Shown in pieces: positions 7,970-16,359 of a stretch of 64,000 bases of DNA (the first letter of the stretch is position 1; each line of letters starts with the position of its first letter). Position numbers and translations under genes: made by a program. The notes under the pieces are model-generated. The model ran no database searches. It saw nothing but the letters and a program-made list of their open reading frames with translations, and was not told the DNA's origin. This DNA comes from DATAOG01 sp963782885 (GTDB taxonomy: Bacteria; Pseudomonadota; Alphaproteobacteria; Geminicoccales; Geminicoccaceae), in NCBI GenBank assembly GCA_963782885.1, contig CAWALL010000016.1, forward strand, positions 186,001 through 250,000, given 5' to 3'.

Positions 7970-9835
7970 TCACCCCTCGTCCGGAACCGTCCCGGCGTCG
8001 CCGGCGAACCGCCGGATCACCCCCAGGACATCCTCGCCCCAGCGCTCCCGCTTGGCCTGCCCGATGCCGTGGATGGTTCCCAGAGCCCGGATGTCGGCGG
8101 GCTTCTTGACCGCGAGCTCGATCAGGGTGCGATCGGGGAACACCATGAAGGGTGCCAGACCGTTCGCCTTGGCGAGCTCTCGGCGCCTGGCCCGCAGCGC
8201 TTCGAACAGCTCGCGATCGGCAGCGCTCTCGAGCGTGGCGGGCGCGTTCGCGGCGCTCTTGGTCGGGCGCCGGCCGCGGACCGGCGTCGGATCGTGGCGC
8301 AGCTCGAGCGCGCGCTGGCCGCGCAGAACCTTGGCGGCATCGCCCGCCAGCCGCAGGCCGCCGTAGCCGTCGAGATCGACCTCGAGCAAGCCGCCCGCGA
8401 CGAGCTGCCGGAACACCGACTGCCAGGTCCGCCGGTCGAGGTCGGCCCCGACCCCGAAGGTCGGCAGCCGGTCGTGACCGAGCCGCGCCATGCGCTCGTT
8501 GGTCTGCCCGAGCAAAAGGTCGATCAGGTAGCTCTGGCCGAAGCGCTCGCCGGTCCGGCGGACCGCCGAGAGCGCCTTCTGGCTCGCGATCGTGCCGTCC
8601 CAGGTCTGGGCCGGCTCGAAACAGGTATCGCAGTTGCCGCAGGGCTTGCTCAGAGTCTCGCCGAAATATTGGAGAAGAACCTGGCGGCGGCAGCCGGCGG
8701 TCTCGCAGAACCCCAGCAGCGCGCTCAGCTTGTGGTGCTCGATCCGCTGGCGCTCGTCGTTGCCGCCGGCCGCGATGAACTGCCGGAGCTGGGCGACGTC
8801 GCCGACCCCCCAGGTCATCATCGCGACTGCCGGCAGGCCGTCGCGGCCGGCGCGCCCGGTCTCCTGGTAATAGGCCTCCAGGCTCTTGGGCGGATCGAGG
8901 TGATAGACGAAGCGCACGTCCGGCTTGTCGATGCCCATGCCGAACGCGACCGTGGCGACGATGATCCGCACGTCGTCGTCGACGAACCGGCGCTGGGTCG
9001 CGCGCCGAACGTCCGCCGGCAGACCGGCATGATAGGGGAGCGCACTCCAGCCCTCGCGCACGAGCTGCCGGGCGGTCTCCTCGGTGCGCCGGCGGGAGAG
9101 GCAGTAGACGATGCCGGCGTGGCCTACGGGCTCGGCGCGCAGGAAGCGGACCAGCTGGGCCGAAGCGTTGCTCTTGGGCGTCACCCGGTAGCAGATGTTC
9201 GGGCGATCGAAGCCGCCGAAGAACGCCTGCGCCTGTTCGAGCCGGAGCTTGGCCGCGATCTCGCGCCGGGTCGGCAGATCGGCGGTCGCGGTCAGCGCGA
9301 TCCGGGGCACGGCCGGCCAGCGCTCATGGAGCACGGCGAGCTCAAGGTACTCCGGCCGGAAGTCGTGCCCCCATTGCGAGACGCAGTGCGCCTCGTCGAT
9401 CGCGAACAGCGCGAGCGGCAGCTGGTCGAGCCAGGCGAGGCAGTTCTCCGACAGGAGCCGCTCGGGCGCCATGTACAAGAGGTCGAGTTCGCCCGCCGCC
9501 GCCTGGCGGCACACCCGCCCCTGTTCCGCGGGCGGCAGGCTGGAGTTCAGGAACGCCGCCCGGATGCCGAGCTGGCGCAGCGCCATCACCTGATCTTCCA
9601 TCAGCGCGATCAGCGGACTGACGACGATCGCGGTGCCGGTCCGGAGCAGGGCCGGGATCTGGTAGCAGAGCGACTTGCCGCTGCCGGTCGGCATGACGAC
9701 CAGCGCGTCGCCGCCGGCCACGACGCAGGTCACGATCGCCTCCTGCTGGCCGCGGAAGGCGCTGAAGCCGAAGACGTCGTGCAGGACCGAGCGCGGATCG
9801 GCCGACCGACCCTGGGCAGCAGGCGGGCTCGTCAT
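7970..9835 (-). CDS. recQ: ATP-dependent DNA helicase RecQ
   Basis: A 621-residue RecQ helicase, a 3'-5' helicase of the RecF recombination pathway. Visible parts in order are the superfamily 2 core with Walker A MPTGSGKS and the DEAH box in AIDEAHCVSQWGHDFRPEY, the second RecA-like domain with the HAGL and GRAGRDG motifs, the RQC zinc cluster (CETAGCRRQ and CGNCDTC), a winged helix, and a C-terminal HRDC domain (ELFEALRARRRELAKANGLAPFMVFPD). The start at 9835 (MTSPPAAQG) is preferred over an upstream in-frame ATG at 9979 that would add 48 atypical residues. Length is typical of bacterial RecQ. Confidence 0.94.
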   Translation of the reverse strand: MTSPPAAQGRSADPRSVLHDVFGFSAFRGQQEAIVTCVVAGGDALVVMPTGSGKSLCYQIPALLRTGTAIVVSPLIALMEDQVMALRQLGIRAAFLNSSLPPAEQGRVCRQAAAGELDLLYMAPERLLSENCLAWLDQLPLALFAIDEAHCVSQWGHDFRPEYLELAVLHERWPAVPRIALTATADLPTRREIAAKLRLEQAQAFFGGFDRPNICYRVTPKSNASAQLVRFLRAEPVGHAGIVYCLSRRRTEETARQLVREGWSALPYHAGLPADVRRATQRRFVDDDVRIIVATVAFGMGIDKPDVRFVYHLDPPKSLEAYYQETGRAGRDGLPAVAMMTWGVGDVAQLRQFIAAGGNDERQRIEHHKLSALLGFCETAGCRRQVLLQYFGETLSKPCGNCDTCFEPAQTWDGTIASQKALSAVRRTGERFGQSYLIDLLLGQTNERMARLGHDRLPTFGVGADLDRRTWQSVFRQLVAGGLLEVDLDGYGGLRLAGDAAKVLRGQRALELRHDPTPVRGRRPTKSAANAPATLESAADRELFEALRARRRELAKANGLAPFMVFPDRTLIELAVKKPADIRALGTIHGIGQAKRERWGEDVLGVIRRFAGDAGTVPDEG

Positions 9836-10000
9836 GGGCAGGGGCACGCTGTCCTCGCAGGATTCGAAGGCGGGTGAGGTCGATACCGACGGTTGAGCAA
9901 TGCCTATCACAGCGCGTCGCAGTTGGGAACGCGCTATGCCGCGGCGACAGGGCAAGACCGCGGCAGACGAAGTGAGCACCGGTAACTACTATGCTCCGCC

Positions 10001-10280
10001 ATGAAGGTGGTCGGCATCAAGCAGCTCAAGGCTTGGCTGTCCGAGTACGTCCGTCTCGCGAAGGCGGGCGCGACGGTGCTCGTGACCGAGCGCGACGAGG
10101 TCGTGGCCGAACTCCGGCCGGCACGGCGTCAGACACCGGTCGCCGACCGCCTGGAGGAGGTGCTCGAGGGGCTCGCGGCCGCCGGCGAAATGACCCGCGC
10201 GGCGCAAGCAGCCGCGGTCTGGGTCTGCCGGCCGGCGCGGCACAGGCCCTGCTCGACGAACTGCGCAGGAACGATCCTGA
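10001..10280 (+). pseudogene. Decayed Phd/VapB-type antitoxin
   Basis: The first 65 residues read as a Phd/YefM-like antitoxin (MKVVGIKQLKAWLSEYVRLA, then GATVLVTERDEVVAEL). After GEMTRA, around 10195-10212, the expected C-terminal part continues in another frame (RGLGLPAGAAQALLDELRRND), and the expected stop, the TGA at 10278-10280, is in the third frame. At least two small indels are therefore needed to restore one antitoxin. It is directly followed by a toxin fragment. Family assignment of the N-terminus is solid; the reconstructed ending is inference from typical antitoxins of this kind. Confidence 0.7.
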
Positions 10281-10288
10281 CGCCCATC

Positions 10289-10378
10289 ATGGCCGCCGCC
10301 GCCCTCTACCTCGATACGTCCGTCACGTTGCGAGCTACCCTAGACCGACGGCTCGAAGATGCGGCGAGCTCGGCATGA
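10289..10378 (+). pseudogene. N-terminal fragment of a VapC-type PIN toxin
   Basis: A start codon at 10289 opens a frame reading MAAAALYLDTSVTLRATLD, which matches the first beta strand and first catalytic Asp of a PIN-domain VapC (LYLDTSV). After about 25 residues the similarity ends and a stop follows at 10376-10378, so about 80 percent of the toxin is gone. The metallo-hydrolase gene on the other strand ends 42 bases further on. The fragment forms one dead toxin-antitoxin locus with the frameshifted antitoxin before it. Confidence 0.65.
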
Positions 10379-10420
10379 TCCCGAAGTCCGCGTCGGGCGC
10401 CGCCAGCGCGCACGGCGCCG

Positions 10421-11287
10421 TCAAGCGGCGGAACGGCTGTCGCCTCCCACCTCGAACACCGCGCCTTCGCAGCCGCGGGAGACGCGGAACGGCGGTTTGA
10501 AGAGGCGCAAGGCGTCGGCAAGGAGGTGATCGAGCATGTCGTCGTCGTGGGCGGGGTCGTGGTGGAACAGGACGATCTCCCTGGCACCGACCAGGGCCGC
10601 GAACTCGAAGGCGTGGCGGTAGGTGCTGTGGCCCCAGCCGACGCAGCGGGCGTATTCCTCGTCGGTGTACTGGGCATCGTGGATCAAAAGGTCGGCGTCG
10701 GCCGCGAGCGCGTAGCCCGAGGTCCACTCCGGCTCGAGCCACTGGCCGTCTTTGAGCCCGAGCACCGGTTCGTGGTCGGGCATGTAGGCCATGGCCCGGT
10801 CCCCCTCCTCGATCCGGTAGCCGACGGTCGGGTTCGGATGGCAGACCAGCCCCGTCTTGATGCGAAACGGCCCGATCTCGAACGGCGCCCGCGGCACCTC
10901 GTGACAGATGATGCCGGGCAGGTCGCGCAGATGCACCGGGAACAGGGGCGGCGAGAGGTAGCGCGAAAGCCGGGCCTCGAGCGAGAGCGTGCTGCTGCCC
11001 GGCCCCCAGATGTGGACGTCGATCGCCGGGTTGTAGAGCGGACCGAAGAAGCCCAGTCCCTGGATGTGGTCCATGTGCAGGTGGGTCAGCAGGATGTCGA
11101 CCCGCCTGGTCGCGGACGGAATCTGCGCGCCGAGGCGGCGGACGCCGGTGCCGGCGTCGAGAACGAGCACCGTGCCGTCAGCGCCTTGGACTTCGACGGT
11201 CGAGGTGTTGCCGCCGTAGCGGGCGGTCTCCGGTCCAGGAGCGGCGACCGAGCCGCGGGTGCCGAACAGGGTCACGCGCATGGTCAC
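10421..11287 (-). CDS. MBL-fold metallo-hydrolase (PhnP/cyclic phosphodiesterase-like)
   Basis: A 288-residue metallo-beta-lactamase-fold protein. The metal motif THLHMDH is at residues 68-74 and other ligands are expected at H in GLVCHPNPTVGY, D in LLIHDAQYTDEEY and H in VLFHHDPAHDD. The opening VTLFGTRGSVAAPGPETARYGG and the LVLDAGTGVR block are typical of the group that hydrolyses cyclic phosphodiester or nucleotide substrates. It is translated from an ATG that overlaps the stop of the PAS-protein gene by 4 bases, so the enzyme is probably linked to that sensor. The substrate is unknown. Confidence 0.86.
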   Translation of the reverse strand: MTMRVTLFGTRGSVAAPGPETARYGGNTSTVEVQGADGTVLVLDAGTGVRRLGAQIPSATRRVDILLTHLHMDHIQGLGFFGPLYNPAIDVHIWGPGSSTLSLEARLSRYLSPPLFPVHLRDLPGIICHEVPRAPFEIGPFRIKTGLVCHPNPTVGYRIEEGDRAMAYMPDHEPVLGLKDGQWLEPEWTSGYALAADADLLIHDAQYTDEEYARCVGWGHSTYRHAFEFAALVGAREIVLFHHDPAHDDDMLDHLLADALRLFKPPFRVSRGCEGAVFEVGGDSRSAA

Positions 11288-11670
11288 TTGATCTCCCAGA
11301 ACAGGGCCGCCGCGCCCAGGAACTCCCCCTGGAGGCCGAGGATCGGGATCGACGCGACCTCGATCTGGCGGCGGACGCCGTTCATGCCCTGGAGAAAGTA
11401 CCGCTTGTAGACCGGCCGGTGTTGCGTGACGGTGATCATCAGGGGCCGCTCGGCCGCGGGGATCGGCTGACCTTGACCATCGAGCGCGGGCAACATCGAC
11501 GACCAGATCGCCGCCGGCATCGCGCCGGTCTCATCGAACCGCCGGCCGAGGATCGCCTCGGCCGGCTCGTTGTAGAACAAAAGATCCCCCTTCGGGTCGA
11601 CCAGGAACAGCGGCACGCTCAGATAGCCGGCGAGCTGCCGGGTCAGAATGATCTGGATCGGCAGAGCCAT
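11284..11670 (-). CDS. Stand-alone PAS-domain protein
   Basis: A 128-residue protein made of a single PAS domain. The core strand PLFLVDPKGDLLFYNEPAEAILGRRFDE and the late strands RRQIEVASIPILGLQGEFLGAAALFWEI are both visible. No output domain is attached, so it must signal through a partner, most likely the MBL hydrolase whose start overlaps its stop. A strong GGAGGAGG ribosome site precedes the ATG. Whether it binds haem, flavin or another ligand cannot be decided from the sequence. Confidence 0.85.
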   Translation of the reverse strand: MALPIQIILTRQLAGYLSVPLFLVDPKGDLLFYNEPAEAILGRRFDETGAMPAAIWSSMLPALDGQGQPIPAAERPLMITVTQHRPVYKRYFLQGMNGVRRQIEVASIPILGLQGEFLGAAALFWEIK

Positions 11671-11755
11671 CTGCCCCTCCTCCGTCGGGCGGCAATTGTT
11701 CGCCCGATCGCCCGGCTTCGCAACCCGGAAAAGACCAGCGGCGGCCGATCGAGAC

Positions 11756-12550
11756 CTAACCGGTCTCGATCGTCAGCTCGGCGATCATCGGGGCATTGCC
11801 GGCGGTCAGGCCGCCGTCGACCACGAGGTTGGCGCCGTTGACGAAGGCGGCCTCGTCGGCGGCGAGAAACGCGATCGCGGCGGCGATGTCCTCGGGCCGG
11901 CCGACCCGCCCGACCGGATACCAGCGGGCGAGCTTGTCGAACACCTGCGGGTCGACGGCCAGGCGCTTCTGCCAACTCGGGCTCTCGGTCCGGATCGTGC
12001 CCGGGCTCACCATGTTGGCGCGGATGCCCTTTTTGCCATATTCGGTCGCGAGCGCTTTGGTGAAGTTCAAGAGCCCCGCCTTGGCCGCGCTGTAGCCGGG
12101 ATTGCCGAGCGCCAGCAGGCCGTTGACCGAGCCGACGTTGACGATCGCCCCCCGGCCGCGCAGGGCCATGCCGGGCAGCACCAGCCGGGTCACCAGGAAC
12201 GCCCCGCTCAGCGTGCCGGCGAGTTCGGAAAACCAGTCTTCGGGCGTGGTCTGCTCGAGGTTGCCCTTGAGCGCCCGGGCGGCGTTGTTGACCAGCACGT
12301 CGATCCGCTCGAAGTGGCCGAGCGCCCGCTCGATCGCCGTCTCGAGCGCGGTACGCTCGGTGATGTCGGCCGAGAGCGCCATCGCGTTCGTGCCGGCTCC
12401 CGAGAGCATCGCCACGACCGCCTCGGCAGCTTCCTGGTCGCGATCGAGGACCGCGACCGCCGCGCCCTCCCCGGCAAGCCGCTCGGCGGTGGCCCGACCA
12501 ATGCCGCGCGCGGCGCCGGTGATCAGCACGACCTTGCCCTCGAAGCGCAC
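11756..12550 (-). CDS. Short-chain dehydrogenase/reductase (SDR)
   Basis: A 264-residue classical SDR. Motifs visible are TGAARGIG (cofactor), the NNAAR segment, the catalytic Ser in NVGSVNG and YSAAKAGL with the Tyr-x3-Lys pair; the C-terminal FVNGANLVVDGG is standard for FabG-like members. The GTG at 12550 is chosen because AGGAGG lies 8 bases upstream. An open frame continues upstream but without SDR character. The substrate is unknown. It is followed at 86 bases by the PAS gene on the same strand. Confidence 0.87.
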   Translation of the reverse strand: MRFEGKVVLITGAARGIGRATAERLAGEGAAVAVLDRDQEAAEAVVAMLSGAGTNAMALSADITERTALETAIERALGHFERIDVLVNNAARALKGNLEQTTPEDWFSELAGTLSGAFLVTRLVLPGMALRGRGAIVNVGSVNGLLALGNPGYSAAKAGLLNFTKALATEYGKKGIRANMVSPGTIRTESPSWQKRLAVDPQVFDKLARWYPVGRVGRPEDIAAAIAFLAADEAAFVNGANLVVDGGLTAGNAPMIAELTIETG

Positions 12551-12578
12551 CCGAATGCCTCCTACAGGGCGCCGACCG

Positions 12579-12998
12579 TCACGCCAGTTCAGCCAATCCC
12601 ACGACCGACTGGGCCATAGGACCGGCGGCAACGGCATTCCGCAAGCGCTCGTCTGCCGTAACCACGCGGCAGTCTTCCCGATCGGCGAGCGCCAGGTAAA
12701 GACAATCGTAAATACTGTGCCCGATGGCGATCGCGATCTCCAATGCCAGCGGTATGAGCGGGAACAGCGAGAAGGTCTCCACCGGCAAGCGCCGCAGCAT
12801 GAGCAGCATGGCTCGGGCGTTCTCCGGGCTGAATTCCCCCAGCCGCTGTCGGCGCCACAGCACATTGCCCAGCTCCGCCCATAGCAGGTCCGGTGCCAGC
12901 AGATCGGCCGTCTCGGCGACGCGCCGGGCAGCGTCGGAACCGGGCTCCTTCAGCACCCATTTGACCGCCACGCTGGCATCGACCACGAGCCGGGTCAC
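12579..12998 (-). CDS. VapC-type PIN-domain ribonuclease toxin
   Basis: A 139-residue PIN-domain toxin that is expected to cleave RNA when freed from its antitoxin. The acidic active-site residues are all visible: Asp in LVVDASVAVKWVL, Glu in PDLLWAELGNVLW, Asp in SIYDCLYLALA and Asp in VVTADERLRNA. The ATG overlaps the stop codon of the antitoxin gene by 4 bases. Length and motif order are normal, so this pair looks functional, unlike the decayed pair near 10.2 kb. Confidence 0.9.
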   Translation of the reverse strand: MTRLVVDASVAVKWVLKEPGSDAARRVAETADLLAPDLLWAELGNVLWRRQRLGEFSPENARAMLLMLRRLPVETFSLFPLIPLALEIAIAIGHSIYDCLYLALADREDCRVVTADERLRNAVAAGPMAQSVVGLAELA

Positions 12999-13231
12999 CG
13001 CTGTTCCCGGTCCTCCCGGATCATCCGGGCGCTGTCGGAGAAGATGCGGTCACCCCACTTGCGCTGCCATTTGTCGATCGTGGCCAGAGCCTCCTCGCGG
13101 GTGGCGCGCTCGGCCGCCGCCTCCAGGATGGTTTTGACCTCACCCTGCAGTGAACGGTGGTTCTGACGCGCCCTCTCCTTCAGACGCTCCACGACCGAAG
13201 GGGCCAGATCACGGACCAGAAGCTGAGCCAT
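12995..13231 (-). CDS. FitA/Arc-type antitoxin of a VapBC pair
   Basis: A 78-residue antitoxin. The N-terminal MAQLLVRDLAPSVVERLKERA is a ribbon-helix-helix domain of the FitA/Arc type that binds the operon promoter, and the C-terminal half (RKWGDRIFSDSARMIREDRE) is the usual toxin-binding tail. A GGAGGAG ribosome site lies just before the ATG. The toxin gene starts within its stop codon. An in-frame open frame continues far upstream because no stop intervenes; those residues are not part of this protein. Confidence 0.88.
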   Translation of the reverse strand: MAQLLVRDLAPSVVERLKERARQNHRSLQGEVKTILEAAAERATREEALATIDKWQRKWGDRIFSDSARMIREDREQR

Positions 13232-13308
13232 GAGTTCTCCTCCAGGCCGGATATGCTTGAAAAATGATAGCGCGCCGGTGAGGCAAATGCCAGCCATCTT
13301 TCGCCGGG

Positions 13309-14496
13309 CTACTCCAGCGCCGCGAGCGCCGCCTTGATCCGCTCGAGGCTCGTGAGGCGGAGGTGACCGTAGTTGTAGAAGGCGATCCCGGCCATGCCGA
13401 CCTCCTTCAGGCGACGCGCCGCCGCGACCGTCTCGGCGCCATTGGCGAGGTCCGGGAAGCTCGGCCGCAGAATGAAGTTCAGGGTCGCGTCGTCGCCGGC
13501 GCGCTCGCGGACGTGCCAGGCGCTGAGAAAAGCCGCCTCGGCGGTCGGCTGATAGGCCGGCACCTCGAGGGCGTCCGCGGCGGCGGCGAGCAGGGCAAAA
13601 TCGCTGCCCTCGAGCCAGGAGGCGGCGGGCGGGCGCTGCACGGTCGGGATCACCGCGAGGCTCGTAGTCGCCGGCAGCGCAGCTTTGACCGCGGCGACCA
13701 GGTCCGCAACCACCCGGCAGCGCCAGTGCAGGAAGGCGGCGAACTCGGGATCGCCCACCAGTTCGGCCAGCCACCACTCGGTCGCCAGCGGGTCGGGCAC
13801 CGCGATCTCGGCCGCCAGGTAGCGCTCGAGCAGGGCGCGCGTCCTGGCCTGCAGGCGATCGGCATCGAGGTCGGCGGCGCGGGCGGCGTGGCGTGTGCTG
13901 TCCGCAAAGCAGAGCGCCAGCAGGGTCTTGGCGAAGCGGTCGAGCGGCAGAAGCGCGAATTCGTGGTGGAAGCCATGGTCGTAGGGCAGCCAGCCGGGGG
14001 TCTCGAGCGCGAGGCCGGCGAGCTCGTAGCGATCGGCGAGATCGGCGCAGAGGTTGACCACGTAGTCGCGGACCGCCGGATGGGCGGGGCAGAGGCTGTA
14101 GGGATAGGGGTCGCCGAAGGCGTTGCGCGAGGTGAGCTCCGGATGGAGCTCGCCCAGCGGCGTGTTGTGGCAGCAGACCACCCAGGCGACCCGGCCCAGA
14201 TCCGGCGCCTTCGTCGCCAGTTCCGCGAAGGCGTCGAAGTCCGCGACCAGCGGGTTCACGAGCGGCTTGATCTGGCCGTAGCGCTCGGGCCGGGCCCGGA
14301 AATAGACCGTGCCGTCCTTCGGGAAATAAACCTTGCCGCCGACCCCGTGCGGGCGGAGGAACTTGCCGGCGTGATAGCTGGCCGCGAGCGTGATCGTGTT
14401 GATGCCGGTCGGCCGGATGCGGTCGAGGACCGTCTCCAGGCCCTCGTCGGCGAGGTCCCAGGCGTAGGCGTAGAGGCCGCGATAGCGCCGGCTCAT
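13309..14496 (-). CDS. Conserved-looking protein of unknown function, possibly TIM-barrel
   Basis: A 395-residue protein that I could not assign to a named family. It opens with RRYRGLYAYAWDLADEGLETVLDRIRPTGINTITLA, followed by AASYHAGKF and later VVCCHNTPLGELHP and LALETPGWLPYDHGFHHEF. This pattern resembles a (beta/alpha)8 glycoside-hydrolase-like barrel, with possible acidic residues in LALETPG. There is no signal peptide, so it is predicted to be cytoplasmic. Its ATG overlaps the stop of the amidohydrolase gene by 4 bases, which strongly implies a shared pathway. The fold call is inference. Confidence 0.6.
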   Translation of the reverse strand: MSRRYRGLYAYAWDLADEGLETVLDRIRPTGINTITLAASYHAGKFLRPHGVGGKVYFPKDGTVYFRARPERYGQIKPLVNPLVADFDAFAELATKAPDLGRVAWVVCCHNTPLGELHPELTSRNAFGDPYPYSLCPAHPAVRDYVVNLCADLADRYELAGLALETPGWLPYDHGFHHEFALLPLDRFAKTLLALCFADSTRHAARAADLDADRLQARTRALLERYLAAEIAVPDPLATEWWLAELVGDPEFAAFLHWRCRVVADLVAAVKAALPATTSLAVIPTVQRPPAASWLEGSDFALLAAAADALEVPAYQPTAEAAFLSAWHVRERAGDDATLNFILRPSFPDLANGAETVAAARRLKEVGMAGIAFYNYGHLRLTSLERIKAALAALE

Positions 14497-15638
14497 CGGG
14501 CCGCGTCATCGCCGGACCAGCGCCGGCCGCCGAGCACGATCGCCTCGACCTCGAGCCGGCGATCGCCGGTGATCCGCTCGCCCATGACGTCGACGTAGTC
14601 GAAGGCGCCCTCGGCGAGCTTCAGGATCACCGCATCGCCGATCGCACCCGGCGCCAGCGTGCCGAGATCGGTGCGCCGGAGCGCCTCCGCCGGCCGGGCG
14701 GTCGCCGCCCGGATCACCTCGACCAGCGGCATGCCGAGGCACATCAGCTTGGACATCGCGTGCAGCAGATCGAAGGCGGGGCCGTGCTCGCACAGCACGT
14801 GGACGTCGCTGCTGATCACGTCCGGAAGAAAACCCGCCTCGAGCATCGGCCGGGTCGAGGCGAAGCCGAAGCCGCCCATGCCGTGGCCGATGTCGAAGAT
14901 GACGCCGCGCTCGCGCGCCTCCCACATCTCCGGCCGGACCTCGCCGCGGACCACGGGCGCGTTCGGGAACGGCCGGTAGCAGTGGGTCAGGACGTCGCCC
15001 TTGCGCAGCCGCGCCAGCATGTCCTTGCGCGAGGGCGGCGGGAAGTCGATGTGCGCCATCACCGGCAGGCCCAGCTCCTGCGCGACCTCGATCGCGAGCT
15101 CGAGCGGGAACACGCCGTAGCCTTCGCTGGTGTTGCGTCCGACCCGGACCTTGATGCCGACGACCAGATCCCGGTGGCGCTGCGCCACCTCGAGGCACTC
15201 GCGCGCATCCAGCAGGCGGACGTCGCTGCACTCGCCGACCATCACCGACTTCGAGAACGCGAAGATGCCGGCGAATGAAATGTTGAGATAGGGCAGGATG
15301 CGGACCGGGCAGCGCTCGATGATGTGGGCGCGAAAGCCGTGGAAGTTGCCGGGCCCGGCGCTGCCGGCATCGACCAGGGTGGTGGCGCCCGCGCGCAGTG
15401 CGACCGGCTCCGGCCTGACGCTAAGGCTGGTGCCGCCCCAGTAGACGTGGGTGTGCAGGTCGATCAGCCCCGGTACGACCAGGCGGCCGTCGGCGGCGAT
15501 CACCTCGCGCGCCTGCCCGGGCTCGATCGCCGGCCCGACGGCGGCGACCTTGCCGTCCTGGAACGCCACGTCGTGCCGCCCGTCGCGGCCCTCGGCCGGA
15601 TCGATCACCCGCCCGCCCCGGATCACCAGATCGTACAT
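14493..15638 (-). CDS. Amidohydrolase/deacetylase-family metallohydrolase
   Basis: A 381-residue amidohydrolase-superfamily enzyme close to the dihydroorotase/D-aminoacylase-like deacetylases. It shows VIRGGRVIDPAEG at the N-terminus, the metal motif IDLHTHVYWG, the Lys-containing VGIKVRVGRNT strand (likely carboxylated bridge), His in VMAHIDFPPPS and LTHCYRPFPN, and Asp in VISSDVHVL. The start at 15638 is preferred because GGGGAG lies 6 bases upstream; an in-frame ATG at 15650 lies inside that site. It is coupled to the unknown protein that follows. The natural substrate is not predictable. Confidence 0.87.
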   Translation of the reverse strand: MYDLVIRGGRVIDPAEGRDGRHDVAFQDGKVAAVGPAIEPGQAREVIAADGRLVVPGLIDLHTHVYWGGTSLSVRPEPVALRAGATTLVDAGSAGPGNFHGFRAHIIERCPVRILPYLNISFAGIFAFSKSVMVGECSDVRLLDARECLEVAQRHRDLVVGIKVRVGRNTSEGYGVFPLELAIEVAQELGLPVMAHIDFPPPSRKDMLARLRKGDVLTHCYRPFPNAPVVRGEVRPEMWEARERGVIFDIGHGMGGFGFASTRPMLEAGFLPDVISSDVHVLCEHGPAFDLLHAMSKLMCLGMPLVEVIRAATARPAEALRRTDLGTLAPGAIGDAVILKLAEGAFDYVDVMGERITGDRRLEVEAIVLGGRRWSGDDAAR

Positions 15639-15650
15639 CGGGCTCCCCAT

Positions 15651-16015
15651 GTTTTCTGATGCTTTGGTTTAGCTCGTCGGGCCTGGCCACCATAGCCGCG
15701 CGGCCAGGGCTCGCCAAGACGCTTGCGGCCTGGGGGCCGGTCGAGGCTGCCGGCCATCGAATTCGGGGCGAGCCGTGGGGTATCGGTGTGGCCGTACGGC
15801 CACGCTCGTGACCTCAGAGATCGCGGCCGTCTAAGACGCTGGTTGAGCAGTCAACGTCAACATCGTCGCACACATGGCGATAAGGTCCGGAGGGCGCGAC
15901 GCCCGACAGCAGTCCGCATGGGCTTGCGTTTTCAACCATAAGACGAATATGATCTTCCACAGGCGCGTGATGCGCACTCTGAGCGGGCCGGGAAAAAGCC
16001 TTGGGGACGAAGGCG
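15651..16015. other. Divergent intergenic region with a perfect palindrome
   Basis: These 365 bases separate the minus-strand amidohydrolase unit from a small plus-strand gene and should hold promoters for both. A perfect 16-base palindrome, GTGGCCGTACGGCCAC, lies at 15788-15803 and could be an operator or a hairpin. No gene was recognised here. Confidence 0.5.
15788..15803. promoter_or_regulatory. Perfect 16-base palindrome, possible operator
   Basis: GTGGCCGTACGGCCAC reads the same on both strands. It lies about 150 bases upstream of the amidohydrolase start and 212 bases upstream of the small gene at 16016. A dimeric repressor site is one possibility. In GC-rich DNA such palindromes also occur by chance, so confidence is low. 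Confidence 0.3.
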
Positions 16016-16213
16016 ATGAGCGCAGACATGGAAATGGAGAAGCAGGAAGTCCAACGCCTGATCGCGCTGATGAAGACCCCGGGTTACTGGCGCGACCGCG
16101 ACCCCGAAGTGGTGCGCGCGGTGCGGACCGGCTTTCAGCGGCTGTACGGCAAGCCGGCGACGTCGCAGGCACCGGCGCAGCAGGACTCCGCCGAGGTTCA
16201 GACCGCCGCCTGA
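16016..16213 (+). CDS. Small hypothetical protein
   Basis: A 65-residue protein without signal peptide or membrane segment. It starts MSADMEMEKQEVQRLIALM, then has a PGYWRDRDPEVVRAVRTGFQRLYG segment followed by a low-complexity tail. The YW..D..V...V..GF..LY pattern resembles small proteins that sit beside phage head genes, but no phage gene is nearby, so this is only a hint. The ATG is preceded by GACGAAGG at good spacing; a TTG at 16001 is an alternative start. Confidence 0.6.
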   Translation: MSADMEMEKQEVQRLIALMKTPGYWRDRDPEVVRAVRTGFQRLYGKPATSQAPAQQDSAEVQTAA

Positions 16214-16359
16214 GATCCAGCCGGACCAACCACGCAGTCCTGGGCGGCGACGCAGCGGCAAGCCGCCCCGGCGCAGTCCGCCAGTATCGTCGTCCGTTGA
16301 CCTTTCCTCTGGGACCGTCCTTGATCCGGGCGGATCAGGTCCAACCACGGGGACCCGAC

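Noticed and set aside
6248..9877. Open frame of 1209 codons on the plus strand opposite the PotD-like, SDR and recQ genes
   Set aside because: It is an antisense shadow produced by the scarcity of stop codons in GC-rich DNA; the opposite strand carries clear motifs.
12995..14509. Single long protein joining the antitoxin to upstream sequence
   Set aside because: The frame is open only by chance across the end of the unknown gene; the antitoxin has its own ATG with a good ribosome site.
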